A stretch of DNA of 64,000 nt from Sphaerisporangium corydalis (GCF_025506355.1 NZ_JANZYP010000044.1:21488-85487), one strand, 5' to 3'. Counted from the first letter of the stretch, positions 1-8,519 are shown. The notes: generated from the letters alone by a model not told the origin. Made by a program: numbers and translations.

Positions 1-8
1 AGAACAAG

Positions 9-467
9 ATGGACGAGCTCGGCAAATTCGTCGAACGCTTCGCCTCCACCCTCGCCGACGCCGGCTTCCCCCGCCTCGCCGCCCGCGTCTTCGCGACCCT
101 CCTGGCCAGCGAGAGCGGCCGGATGACCGCGACCGAACTCGCGGAACGCCTGCACGCCAGCACCGGCGGGGTCTCGGGCGCCGTCCGCTACCTGGTCCAG
201 ATCCGCCTCATCCGCACAGAACGGGACCCGGGAACGCGCCGCCACGCCTACGTCGTGGACGGCTCGTGGTACGAGTCCACGTTCCTCGCGAACCCGTTCC
301 TCGAAAAAGGCGAGGCCGACCTGCGAGAAGGCATCGCCGTCCTGGGCGACTCACCAGCGGCCGACCGGCTGAACGAGACGCTCGAACTCATCCAGTTCCT
401 CAGGGACGAGACCCGCGCGATGATGCGCCGCTGGCACGCCCGCAAGGCGGCACCGCGAACACGGTGA
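9..467 (+). CDS. GbsR/MarR-family transcriptional regulator
   Basis: A 152-residue protein with a winged helix-turn-helix at about residues 40-75 (LAERLHASTGGVSGAVRYLVQ, then a wing around RDPGTRRHAY) and a helical C-terminal dimerisation part. Both length and layout fit the GbsR branch of the MarR superfamily. The ATG lies only 8 bases inside the window, so its promoter, ribosome binding site and any upstream partner are not visible, and a slightly earlier start cannot be excluded. Such regulators usually control an adjacent transporter or enzyme gene, which would lie left of the window. The 147 bp after the stop show no feature I can support. Confidence 0.85.
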   Translation: MDELGKFVERFASTLADAGFPRLAARVFATLLASESGRMTATELAERLHASTGGVSGAVRYLVQIRLIRTERDPGTRRHAYVVDGSWYESTFLANPFLEKGEADLREGIAVLGDSPAADRLNETLELIQFLRDETRAMMRRWHARKAAPRTR

Positions 468-614
468 CTCATCTTTCCCAGAGAGGCCGAGCACGGCGAC
501 CGCCACGGGAATGGTCCGGCGCACCATGGTGTCTCAGAGCACGGACGCTCCGCCCCGCGTCTGACGGAGAGATCAGAGCCCGCTTCCGCGCTTTTAGGAA
601 TAGCGGGGTTTCGG

Positions 615-992
615 TCAACCGGCAGGGTCGGTGAGGTGGTAGCGGGCGGTGGTGAGGGCCACGTCGATGTCGATACCGAGTTCGCGGACCGTGGCCGCGT
701 AGGCGCGGGCGGCGTCGGTGAGGCGGGCGGTGCGCTCGGTTTCGAGGACCGCGGGGATGTCGCGCACGACGGTGCCCTGGCCCGCCCGGCCACGCAGGTA
801 ACCCGCGGCCTCCAGTTCGCGGTAAGCGCGAGCGACCGTCCCCGCTGCCAGGCCGAGGTCGCGGGCGAGTTGCCGAATGCTCGGGAGGCGAGCGCCGACC
901 GCCAGCTTCCCGGTACGGATCAGCGCGGCGATCTGGGTCCTGAGCTGCTCGTACGGCGGAGTGGCCGCGTCCGGATCGATCTCAACGATCAC
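615..992 (-). CDS. GntR-family regulator, YtrA type
   Basis: A 125-residue GntR protein: an N-terminal winged helix (PPYEQLRTQIAALIRTGKL, then LPSIRQLARDLGLAAGTVARAYRELEAAGYL) followed by only a short helical tail, as in the YtrA subfamily. These usually control an adjacent transporter or membrane protein. I chose the GTG at 992 because it overlaps the stop of the upstream membrane-protein gene by four bases (GTGA), indicating translational coupling, and because the family motif begins there. An inverted repeat upstream of the operon could be its operator. Confidence 0.88.
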   Translation of the reverse strand: MIVEIDPDAATPPYEQLRTQIAALIRTGKLAVGARLPSIRQLARDLGLAAGTVARAYRELEAAGYLRGRAGQGTVVRDIPAVLETERTARLTDAARAYAATVRELGIDIDVALTTARYHLTDPAG

Positions 993-1804
993 GCCGGGAC
1001 CTTCGTGGCGGGGCGCGGCCGGGTCCGGATGCCGAACCAGGAGTACAGCGCCGCCAGCAGCATCGCGCAAGCCAGCACGTTCATGACCCAGTTGTAAGGC
1101 TCAGGGGCGTCGAGGTCGAGCAGCATGGCCCACATCGCGTCGAGGGCCGCCAGGCACATCAGGGCCAGCGACGCCCCGCTGATGGTCTGCAGCGAGCTCG
1201 CCCGGATCCCGTCGTCGGCCTCGCCGAGGTCGGCGGCGCGCACCGGCCGGGGGCGCATGACGATGAACCGGCACGCCAGCCACAGGACGGCCGTGGCCAG
1301 CACGATGCCCGCCAGGTCGAGGATCACCTGGGACGATGGCACCTTGGCCTGCGCGGCTTTGGGCCACACCTGGTAGAGCCAGGTATGAACGCCCAGCGCC
1401 GCGACGATGAGAACCGGACCCCAGCGCGCTCCCCAGGTCAGGCGGTCACCGGGTCTGCGCACCACGAGGGAGGCTCGGCGCCGGCCTTCGGGCATCGGCA
1501 AGGGCGCCCCGACCTCGGCGGCTATCGCACCGACCAGGTATCCGGCGACGCCCAGGAAGTAGTGGTAGCCGCTGGAGGTGAGCACGCCGGCCGCGAGCCA
1601 GCCGATCGCCCCGCCCCCGGCCCGCCATCTGCTTGTTCTGGCCAGGTAGGCCGAGAGAACCGGTCTGGTACCGCGAGTGAGGGTGACGTCGTATTCGGTG
1701 GCGAACCGGGCGACCCGCCTCCCGGACACCGGCCGGAAACCGATCAGCAACACCAGGACGGGTACGACCAGCAGTCCGACGAGCTTGGCCGTCATCGGTG
1801 ACAT
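989..1804 (-). CDS. multi-pass membrane protein of unknown function
   Basis: A 271-residue protein with about seven hydrophobic segments (near residues 5-23, 60-100 as two, 125-145, 160-182, 200-225 and 235-258) and a basic loop region around residues 28-55. I do not recognise a defined family. Coupling to a YtrA-type GntR regulator suggests a membrane protein whose level is controlled by a small ligand or cell-envelope stress. The ATG at 1804 has GGGAGG at a good distance. An ATG three codons later is too far from that site. Confidence 0.8.
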   Translation of the reverse strand: MSPMTAKLVGLLVVPVLVLLIGFRPVSGRRVARFATEYDVTLTRGTRPVLSAYLARTSRWRAGGGAIGWLAAGVLTSSGYHYFLGVAGYLVGAIAAEVGAPLPMPEGRRRASLVVRRPGDRLTWGARWGPVLIVAALGVHTWLYQVWPKAAQAKVPSSQVILDLAGIVLATAVLWLACRFIVMRPRPVRAADLGEADDGIRASSLQTISGASLALMCLAALDAMWAMLLDLDAPEPYNWVMNVLACAMLLAALYSWFGIRTRPRPATKVPA

Positions 1805-1826
1805 GGCACGCCTCCCTTGCCCACCA

Positions 1827-1848
1827 ATGTACCAATGCGCCGATACAT
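1827..1848. promoter_or_regulatory. inverted repeat upstream of the membrane protein/GntR operon
   Basis: ATGTA and TACAT arms (1827-1831, 1844-1848) lie 12 bp apart and 23 bp upstream of the operon start. Short A/T-ended arms of this kind fit a YtrA-type GntR operator, so autoregulation is a reasonable inference. The arms are short and chance cannot be excluded. Confidence 0.35.
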
Positions 1849-1945
1849 TTGATACGTCGAATCCGACGTTGGAATCGCCCAGCCGTGGCAACTCGCGAAG
1901 ACCCCCCACGCCGAAGTCGCCCGGGCCCACGTATGATGATGAATG

Positions 1946-1962
1946 CTTCATGGTAAAGTCAC
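1946..1962 (+). promoter_or_regulatory. copy of the MarR operator core in front of the truncated monooxygenase
   Basis: CTTCATGGTAAAGTCAC here matches CTTCACGGTAAAGTCAC inside the operator of the MarR gene at 2724-2740, differing at one base. It is weakly palindromic (CTT..TAAAG). Its right end touches the point where recognisable monooxygenase sequence begins. It is probably a second binding site of the same MarR protein, or the remains of the monooxygenase promoter. Confidence 0.5.
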
Positions 1963-2652
1963 GGCGCGGACGGCGCGTGGTCGCGGGTGCGGCCCCTGCT
2001 CAGCGACGCCACCCCCGAGTACGGCGGCACCTCGTTCGTGGAGACCTTCCTGTTCGACGGGGACGACCGTCACCCGGCCACCGCGAAAGCGGTCGGTGGC
2101 GGGTCGCTGTTCGTGTTCGACCCGAATGCGAGCTGGAAGAGGATCGATGTCCACCGGGAGGGCGACAGGACCCTGCACGCCTACCTGACGCTGTCCAAGC
2201 CGCTGGACTGGTTCGCCGGCATCGACTTCACCGATCCCGCCGCGGCGACCGCCCGGATCGCGCGGGAGGTCGACGGCTGGGCCCCCGAACTGGCCGCGCT
2301 GATCACCGGCAGTGACACCGGCCCGGTCCACCGCCCCCACTACGCGCTGCCGGTCGAGCACCGATGGGACAGGGTGGCGGGGGTGACCCTGCTCGGTGAC
2401 GCCGCCCACCTGCAGCCCCCGAACGGCGAGGGCGCCAACCTGGCCATGCAGGACGGCGCCGAACTCGGCGCGGCCATCGCCGCGCACCCCGGCGACATCG
2501 AGGCCGCGCTCACCGAATACGAGCAGGCGATGTTCCCCCGCAGCGCCGCGGCCGCGGCCCAGGGCGCCGCCTTCAACAAGGTACTTCTGGGCGACAACGC
2601 GCCCCAGAATCTGATCGGCATACTCACCGGGTCATACCAGTGGTCGGAGTGA
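1963..2652 (+). pseudogene. TetX-like FAD-dependent monooxygenase, N-terminally truncated
   Basis: The reading frame ending at 2652 encodes the C-terminal two thirds of a TetX/PHBH-type flavoprotein. It opens with GADGAWSRVRPLLSDA, the internal DG motif of the family, and contains the second FAD motif GDAAHLQPPNGEGANLAMQDG. The N-terminal ~140-160 residues, with the GxGxxG dinucleotide-binding motif, are absent. In this frame a TAA (1954-1956) lies just upstream, and the ATG at 1943 is in another frame, so no complete start exists. A GTG at 1987 could at most yield a FAD-site-lacking fragment. I call it a pseudogene made by deletion. It sits next to a MarR gene that probably regulated it. Confidence 0.8.
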
Positions 2653-2713
2653 GGGCCGGGAGGTCTCACCGGGGATGTGAACGGTGACCGGGCGGCTCCG
2701 GGCGTTCCTCTTC

Positions 2714-2746
2714 CGCCAAGTGGCTTCACGGTAAAGTCACTTGGCG
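2714..2746. promoter_or_regulatory. MarR operator, perfect 9-bp inverted repeat
   Basis: CGCCAAGTG (2714-2722) and CACTTGGCG (2738-2746) are perfect inverted arms around a 15-bp centre, and the centre itself is partly palindromic (CTTCAC..GTAAAG). It lies about 70 bp upstream of the MarR start, the usual place for an autoregulatory site, and its core recurs upstream of the truncated monooxygenase. Confidence 0.65.
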
Positions 2747-2815
2747 ACGAGTACATGGCCGAGCGGGAACGCGGCGACAGGTCGCGATCCGCGCCCAGGA
2801 GAAGGGATCCTCGCT

Positions 2816-3310
2816 TTGACGGAAGGAACGTATCGCGAGGGCATGCCCCAAGGGGACCGCGTCATCGACGCGATGCGGGTCTACTCCGCCGACTATTCCG
2901 AGATGACGCACCATTTCGCTCGGTGGCTCGGGGTGCACACCGCGGACGCGGCCGCGTTCGCCGAGATCCTTTCCGCGCAGCGGGCGGGCGCGCCCCTGAC
3001 CCCGATCAAGCTGTCCAAGAGAATCGGGCTGACGTCGGGTGCGACCGCGACCCTTCTCAATCGCCTCGAAGGCGCCGGGCTGGTCGCACGCTCCCGCGAA
3101 CACAGCGACCGCCGGCGGGTGACCCTCCGCGCCACACCTGGCAGCGGCCGCGACGCGAGCGTCGTCTTCGAGCCGGTCGCCGAACGAGTGGGCGCCATGA
3201 TGAACGAGTATCCCGCCGAGTTCCTCAAGGACGTCGAGTCGTTCCTCGACCACCTCCATTCCGTCCTGCGGGAAGCGATCCGGACGCTGCAGGAAACGGC
3301 ACCGAAGTAG
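2816..3310 (+). CDS. MarR-family transcriptional regulator
   Basis: A 164-residue MarR protein with the winged helix at about residues 60-110 (TPIKLSKRIGLTSGATATLLNRLEGAGLV, then SREHSDRRRVTL, the MarR wing motif with D-R-R-R) and flanking dimerisation helices. The TTG at 2816 follows GAGAAGGGA at suitable spacing. An ATG at 2843 is the alternative. A longer frame reaching 2741 would run into the operator and is rejected. The neighbouring monooxygenase fragment carries the same operator core, pointing to a former regulator-enzyme pair of the antibiotic or aromatic-compound responsive kind. Confidence 0.87.
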   Translation: MTEGTYREGMPQGDRVIDAMRVYSADYSEMTHHFARWLGVHTADAAAFAEILSAQRAGAPLTPIKLSKRIGLTSGATATLLNRLEGAGLVARSREHSDRRRVTLRATPGSGRDASVVFEPVAERVGAMMNEYPAEFLKDVESFLDHLHSVLREAIRTLQETAPK

Positions 3311-3325
3311 TGGGCGGGCGTCGCC

Positions 3326-4057
3326 TCAGCCGAGGTCGGACGTTGAGCGTGCCCCCTGGGTGCGCAGCCAGGTGGCGAGGTCGTCGGCGCCCGCGCGCAG
3401 CGCGGCGTCCAGCGGTGTGAGGTCGTCGTAGCCGACCCAGTTGACGTCCCCGCCACGCTCCAGGAAGAACCGCGCGGCCTCGCGCTGACCGCCGTGGCAG
3501 GAGGACCACAGGCCGTGGGTGATCTCCTCGGCGCCCGGCTGCCGCTCACCGGTGAAATGGGCGGTCACGCGATCCATCAGGCCGAGGGTCGCCGACTCCC
3601 ACAGCGTGGTGGTGGCCCCCCGTTCGACCAGGCGGCGGGCGGCGTTCCACTGGCCGAACGCGCACGCGTCCGTGATCGCGGTGCCACCGGTGCCAATGCA
3701 CGATCCGGGCGCCTCGATTTCCGCGCCGGCGTCCAGGAGCGCGTCCAGGACCGGGACGTCGTCACTGCTGGCCGCCCAGTGCAGCGGCGTCTCGGTGTGA
3801 CCGCCCTCGAACGGGGCGTTCGGATCCGCGCCCGCCTCGACCAGCGCGGCCACGGTCTGCGGGCCGTTCGGATAATGGCCGGGCCAGTCGGTCACCACAT
3901 GCAGCAAGGTCCGTGACATGCCGCCCTGATCCCCGAACCGGGCGGTCGCCAGCCCCGGATGCTCCCGCAGCAGGCGTCCCAGCCGTTCGACGTCGCCGTC
4001 GTGAACCGCGCCGATCGCCGCGACGGCGACCGGGTCCTCCGTGCCCAGATAAGCCAT
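3326..4057 (-). CDS. ankyrin-repeat protein
   Basis: A 243-residue soluble protein built from about five ankyrin repeats (for example ETPLHWAASSDDVPVLDALLDAGAEIEAPG and LTPLDAALRAGADDLATWLRTQGA), with no signal peptide or enzyme domain. These repeats mediate protein-protein contacts; the partner is not evident. The ATG at 4057 is preceded by GGGAGG at 9 bases. The ATG at 4066 abuts that site and is too close. The gene is convergent with the MarR gene (15-bp gap) and divergent from the aldo/keto reductase. Confidence 0.85.
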   Translation of the reverse strand: MAYLGTEDPVAVAAIGAVHDGDVERLGRLLREHPGLATARFGDQGGMSRTLLHVVTDWPGHYPNGPQTVAALVEAGADPNAPFEGGHTETPLHWAASSDDVPVLDALLDAGAEIEAPGSCIGTGGTAITDACAFGQWNAARRLVERGATTTLWESATLGLMDRVTAHFTGERQPGAEEITHGLWSSCHGGQREAARFFLERGGDVNWVGYDDLTPLDAALRAGADDLATWLRTQGARSTSDLG

Positions 4058-4142
4058 GCCCGACATCCTCCCGCCCCGTAACGATCTTTGGTCGGCGCAG
4101 CTGTTATCGTGACCAACTCGATCGAGGGGGAGAGACCAGCAC

Positions 4143-4994
4143 ATGACATCGAGCACGTTCCGCATCGGGGGTGAGCGCAGCGTGCGGCGGCTCGGGTTCG
4201 GTGCCATGCACCTGCCGACCGCACCCGGACCGGCTCGGGACGCCGCCATCGCCGTGGCCCGGCGCGCCGTCGACCTGGGTGTCACGCTGATCGACACCGC
4301 GCACCTGTACGGGTGGGGCGCCAACGAGGAGCTCCTCGCCGAGGCGCTGTACCCCTATCCGGACGACCTGCTCATCGCGACGAAGGTCGGGGTCGCGCCG
4401 CCCGACCCCCCGCACGACGCGGCGATCTGCGGGCGGCCGGACTTCCTGCGGGACCAGGTCGAGCAGGGCCGGCTCCGGGTCGACCGGCTCGAACTGCTCC
4501 AATTGCATCGCGTCGACCCGGAGGTGCCGCTCGCCGACCAGCTGGGGACGCTGCGCGAACTCCAGGTCCAGGGCTCGATCGGCCACATCGGACTGTCCGA
4601 GGTCACCGTCGCCGAGCTCGAAGAGGCGCGGAAGATCATCGACGTCGCGAGCGTGCAGAACCGCTACAACCTGCTCGATCGCGAGCACGAGGCCGTGCTC
4701 GACGCCTGTGACGCGGCGGGGATCGCCTTCCTGCCCTGGCGGCCCGTCCACCCCGCGGTGTCGCAGGCGACGACCGAGATCGTCGCCGTGGCCGCCGAAC
4801 TCGGCGCCACGGCGGCGCAGGTCTCGCTCGCGTGGCTGCTCGGCCGTTCGCCGGTCGTGCTGCCGATTCCGGGCACCGGCACGATCGGCCACCTGGAGGA
4901 GAACGTCGCCGCGGCGAGCCTGCGGCTGAGCGGCGACCAGTGGCGGCGGCTCGACCGGATCCAGCCGCGACGGGCCTTCCCGAGCACGGCCTGA
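4143..4994 (+). CDS. aldo/keto reductase
   Basis: A 283-residue NADPH-dependent aldo/keto reductase of the AKR fold. The catalytic tetrad is intact: D51 and Y56 (DTAHLYG), K81 (ATKVG) and H122 (QLHRVD). The C-terminal cofactor motif PIPGTGTIGHLEEN is also present. It would reduce carbonyls in the cytosol; the physiological substrate cannot be read from sequence. The ATG at 4143 follows GGGGGAGA with normal spacing. It stands alone, with the ankyrin gene divergent and the fusion gene convergent. Confidence 0.93.
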   Translation: MTSSTFRIGGERSVRRLGFGAMHLPTAPGPARDAAIAVARRAVDLGVTLIDTAHLYGWGANEELLAEALYPYPDDLLIATKVGVAPPDPPHDAAICGRPDFLRDQVEQGRLRVDRLELLQLHRVDPEVPLADQLGTLRELQVQGSIGHIGLSEVTVAELEEARKIIDVASVQNRYNLLDREHEAVLDACDAAGIAFLPWRPVHPAVSQATTEIVAVAAELGATAAQVSLAWLLGRSPVVLPIPGTGTIGHLEENVAAASLRLSGDQWRRLDRIQPRRAFPSTA

Positions 4995-5027
4995 CGCGGG
5001 CACCGCCGGCCGGATCGGGTGCGGTGG

Positions 5028-6551
5028 TCAGGGACGGCGGGCGGTGACGATCCAGGCGCTGGAGTCGAAGTACACGCCGTCGCCGGTGGAGTGGGCGGCG
5101 AGGGTGGCGCGGAGCCGTGTGCGCGCCCGCTCGGCCGCCGCGGTGTCGAGGGTGGCGATCAGGTCGCCGTACTCCCGGAGCAGGAGCACGTTGTCGAAGG
5201 CGGCCGCGGTGTCCGGGCCGTAGAAAACGGGCTCGTGCACGTCGGTGAAGCTCACGTCGGTGAAGCCCGCCGCCGCCAGGATGCCTTCCGTGACGGCCGG
5301 GTCGGCGAGCGAGAACGGGCCTGGACCACCGGTGGGAGGGGCGGGTGCGGCGGCGGTGAGGCTCCGGCGGATCGCGGAGGCCCATTCGTTGCGGTCGCGA
5401 TCTCGCCAGACCAGCAGCACGAGGCGCGCTCCGGGACGCAGAGCGCGCCCGATGTTGGTGAACGCGGCGACCGGGTCGGCGAAGAACATCGCCCCGAACC
5501 TGCTGACGCACACGTCGAAACGCGCCGACGGGAAAGGGTGGACCTGAGCGTCCGCCTGCCGGTAGGTGATGTTGGACAGCCCCTCGTCGTCGCTGAGCCG
5601 GCGGGCCCGTTCGAGCATCGGACCGGAGAGGTCGACGCCCACCACGCTCCCGGCGGCGGCCGCGCGAGCGGCCTCGCGCGTGGTCTGGCCCGTACCGCAG
5701 CCGATGTCGAGCACACGGTCGCGCGGGCCGACGCGGGCGGCGGCACGGAAGAGTTCGTTGTGCCGCCGCAGCTCCGCGTCGTAGTCGAACACGCCGGTGG
5801 GCCTGGTCCGGTGAGGCCGCGTCCGGGTGCCCTGCCGGTCGGACGGCACCGTCTCCGGATCCTTGCGATACCGGGCCGCGTAGCCCGCCAGCAGGTCCGC
5901 CACCTCCTTGGGGCGGCTGAGCGCGACGCAGTGGCCGCCCGCGATCTCGTCGGGGACGATGCCCAGGCGCTCGGGCACCAGCCGGCGGAAGAAGCCGGGC
6001 GGGAAGAAGCGGTCCTCGGCGCAGAGCACGAACCTCGTCGGCACGTCCGGCCACGCGTCCAGCGGCCACGGGGCGGCCGACGCGGCCGTGGACGGATGGG
6101 CGCGCTGCCTGCCCATCGCCTCCTCGGCCAGCTCCCGGGGCACGTCGTGGTAGAAGCTCACGAACGGATCCGCGTCGCCGGTCAGGCCGCCGTCGCGCCC
6201 GGCCTGCTCCGCCACCGCGCTCCGGTAGCCGGTGCGTGCCCACCACTCGTCCGGCGGCTCACCCGGCGACGGGATCATGCCGGCCAGCAGGACCAGCACG
6301 TCGACGGGCAGCCGGTCGGCGACCAGCGGGGCGGTGAACGCCCCGAACGAGTGGCCCACGACGACCAGGTCCCGCCTGTCACCGACGGCCTCGACCACGA
6401 CGTCGGCGTAGTCCGTCAAAGTCTTCGACTCGTCGTCACCCGGAAGGTCGGGGGCCAGCACGTCGTGCCCACGCGCTCGTAGTTCGGCCGCCACCAGGTG
6501 CCAGGACCATCCGGTGTCTCCCGCGCCGTGGATCAATACGAACGTGCTCAT
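5028..6551 (-). CDS. alpha/beta hydrolase fused to a SAM-dependent methyltransferase
   Basis: One uninterrupted frame of 507 residues carries two domains. Residues 1 to about 235 are an alpha/beta hydrolase of the plant methyl-esterase/hydroxynitrile-lyase-like type: oxyanion motif LIHGAGDTGWSW, nucleophile elbow GHSFG, and a late GGHC histidine. After a basic linker, residues ~255-507 are a class I methyltransferase with motif I VLDIGCGTGQT and VVGVDLSGPML. Normally these are separate proteins. A natural fusion would put methylation and ester cleavage on one chain, though a lost stop between two genes is also possible. The ATG at 6551 has AAGGAGAG and overlaps the exporter stop (ATGA), so the two genes form an operon. 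Confidence 0.82.
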   Translation of the reverse strand: MSTFVLIHGAGDTGWSWHLVAAELRARGHDVLAPDLPGDDESKTLTDYADVVVEAVGDRRDLVVVGHSFGAFTAPLVADRLPVDVLVLLAGMIPSPGEPPDEWWARTGYRSAVAEQAGRDGGLTGDADPFVSFYHDVPRELAEEAMGRQRAHPSTAASAAPWPLDAWPDVPTRFVLCAEDRFFPPGFFRRLVPERLGIVPDEIAGGHCVALSRPKEVADLLAGYAARYRKDPETVPSDRQGTRTRPHRTRPTGVFDYDAELRRHNELFRAAARVGPRDRVLDIGCGTGQTTREAARAAAAGSVVGVDLSGPMLERARRLSDDEGLSNITYRQADAQVHPFPSARFDVCVSRFGAMFFADPVAAFTNIGRALRPGARLVLLVWRDRDRNEWASAIRRSLTAAAPAPPTGGPGPFSLADPAVTEGILAAAGFTDVSFTDVHEPVFYGPDTAAAFDNVLLLREYGDLIATLDTAAAERARTRLRATLAAHSTGDGVYFDSSAWIVTARRP

Positions 6552-7504
6552 CGGACTCTCCTTCGATCGGTGGGACCCGGATTCGCCGGGCGGAACTCGG
6601 AGCGCACGACGACGGCGACCGCGAGCACCACGACCACGCCGCCGGCGAGGGTCGGCACCGTCACCGGTTCGGCGAGGGTCAGCCATCCCAGGCAGACGGC
6701 CACCAGCGGATTGACGTACGCGTACGTGGCCGCCAGCGAGGTCGCCGCCGACTGCAGCAGCCAGATGTAGGCGGAGAACGCCAGGACCGAGCCGAACAGG
6801 ACCAGGTAGCCCCACGCCGCCCAGGCTCCGGCGGAGTAGGCGAGCGGGTCGAAGCGCTCGCCACCGGCCAGCCCGATGACCGTCAGCGCTCCGCCACCGG
6901 CGAGCATCTCGTAGACCGTGACCACGAACGGGTCACGCGGCAGCTCGATCCGAGGCTGGTACCACGAGCCGAACGCCCACGACAGGCCGGCGAGGAGGAC
7001 GACCGCCATGGTCCAGACCGGAAAGGCGCCACCGAGACCGTTCGCGGCGACCACCACGACCAGGCCGCCGAACCCCATCGCCACGCCCGCCACCGTCCGG
7101 CCGGCGGGGCGTTCGCCCGACAGGACCCGGTAGCAGATCACCCACAGCGGCACCGCCGCGATCAGCAACGCCGTGATCCCCGACGGGGCCCCGCCGTACT
7201 CGGCGAGGGTCACCAGGCCCTGGCCCATCACGACCAGCAGGAGCCCGATCCGCGCGCATCCCAGCAGCTCCCGGCGGGTCACGGCCAGCCGGCCCGGGCC
7301 GCCGCGCACCACGAGCGCCCCGGCCACCAGCACGCCGGCCGTCAGGAAGCGGACCCCGGCGCTCACCAGGGGTGGCATCTCCTCGACCATGATGCGGATC
7401 GCGAGGTAGGTCGAGCCCCAGACGACGTAGACGATCGCCAGGGCGGTCCCGACGAGCAGGAGCGGGCTCCGGGCCTTGGCCGGTGTAACGGTGGTCACTG
7501 TCAT
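6548..7504 (-). CDS. EamA/DMT-superfamily transporter
   Basis: A 318-residue inner-membrane protein with about ten transmembrane helices arranged as two EamA repeats (first repeat motif WGSTYLAIR, residues ~28-36). The drug/metabolite transporter family exports small metabolites or amino acids. It is divergent from a LysR gene across an intergenic region with a strong inverted repeat, and translationally coupled to the downstream hydrolase-methyltransferase gene, so LysR probably controls both. The start is the ATG at 7504. Confidence 0.9.
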   Translation of the reverse strand: MTVTTVTPAKARSPLLLVGTALAIVYVVWGSTYLAIRIMVEEMPPLVSAGVRFLTAGVLVAGALVVRGGPGRLAVTRRELLGCARIGLLLVVMGQGLVTLAEYGGAPSGITALLIAAVPLWVICYRVLSGERPAGRTVAGVAMGFGGLVVVVAANGLGGAFPVWTMAVVLLAGLSWAFGSWYQPRIELPRDPFVVTVYEMLAGGGALTVIGLAGGERFDPLAYSAGAWAAWGYLVLFGSVLAFSAYIWLLQSAATSLAATYAYVNPLVAVCLGWLTLAEPVTVPTLAGGVVVVLAVAVVVRSEFRPANPGPTDRRRVR

Positions 7505-7528
7505 GCCCGCCACGTTAGGAGCCCGGGC

Positions 7529-7581
7529 GCCATCGTGAAAAGCGATTGTTCCCGATCGACTCGATCGCCAGAAACGATGGC
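7529..7581. promoter_or_regulatory. LysR control region with nested inverted repeats
   Basis: Between the divergent EamA and LysR genes, GCCATCGT (7529-7536) and ACGATGGC (7574-7581) form a perfect 8-bp inverted repeat. Inside it, CGATCGA C TCGATCG (7553-7567) is palindromic around one base. LysR proteins bind such paired sites between divergent genes, so this is probably the shared operator. Confidence 0.6.
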
Positions 7582-7601
7582 TTGGCCGTACTCTGGGACC
7601 C

Positions 7602-8519
7602 GTGAACGATCTCGAACTGCGGCACCTGGCCGCGATGGCCGCCGTCACCGAGGAGGGCTCGTTCGGCCGGGCGGCGGCCCGCCTCGGCTACACCCAGTCG
7701 ACCGTGAGCCAGCAGATCGCCGCGTTGGAGAGGTCCGTCGGCGGCCCGGTGTTCGACCGGCCGGGCGGGCCGAGACCGGTACGGATCACACCGCTCGGCG
7801 CCGTCGTCCTCGAACACGGGCGCGAGCTGCTGGCGAAGGCGGTGGCCCTGGCCGAGGCCGTGGACCGGTTCCAGGCGGGCGACGGCCGGATCGACATCGG
7901 CACCCTGCAGAGCGTGTCCTCGGTGATCCTGCCGGTCGTCGTACGCCGGTTGCGCGACGAGCATCCCGGCTGCGACATCCGGCTGTCCGAGGAGGAGCCG
8001 GAGGCGCCGCAGATCGGCGATCTCGACCTGCTGTTCTACGACGGCCCCCTCGGCGGCGACGTCGAGCACGTCAAGCTGCTCGACGATCCGTACCTGCTGG
8101 TGGCCGGGCGCGGCACCTTCTCCGGGCGTTCCGTCCCGCTGGACCGGCTGGACGGCGCACCGCTGGTGGCCTGGCCGGCGACCTGCGACCAGCCCAGGAT
8201 GGAGGAGGCGTTCACCCGGGCGGGCGTGAACCCGAAGGTCGTCTTCCGCACGGCGGGCAACGAGACGCTGCTGTCGATGGTGCGGGCCGGGATGGGGTCG
8301 GCGGTGCTGCCGTGGCTCGCCGTCCACGCCGCCGGCGCCGAGCACGACGACCGGCTCCGCGTCCACGAGCTGCGACCGGCCATACCCCCGCGCGAGATCT
8401 GCCTGCACTGGCGGGCCGGCCGCACCCACTCTCCCTTGGCGGCCCGGGCCATCGAGATCGCCGTCGAGGCCGCGTCCGGCCTGGCCGGCGAACTGGCCCT
8501 GGAGCACTCCGTCCCGTGA
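7602..8519 (+). CDS. LysR-family transcriptional regulator
   Basis: A 305-residue LysR protein. The N-terminal winged helix (residues ~1-60; GSFGRAAARLGYTQSTVSQQIAALE) is followed by a periplasmic-binding-like effector domain. It begins with GTG at 7602, 97 bp from the divergent EamA gene, which it most likely regulates. Its last codons form the first unit of a 32-bp tandem repeat shared with the 3' end of the convergent dehydrogenase gene. Confidence 0.92.
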   Translation: MNDLELRHLAAMAAVTEEGSFGRAAARLGYTQSTVSQQIAALERSVGGPVFDRPGGPRPVRITPLGAVVLEHGRELLAKAVALAEAVDRFQAGDGRIDIGTLQSVSSVILPVVVRRLRDEHPGCDIRLSEEEPEAPQIGDLDLLFYDGPLGGDVEHVKLLDDPYLLVAGRGTFSGRSVPLDRLDGAPLVAWPATCDQPRMEEAFTRAGVNPKVVFRTAGNETLLSMVRAGMGSAVLPWLAVHAAGAEHDDRLRVHELRPAIPPREICLHWRAGRTHSPLAARAIEIAVEAASGLAGELALEHSVP

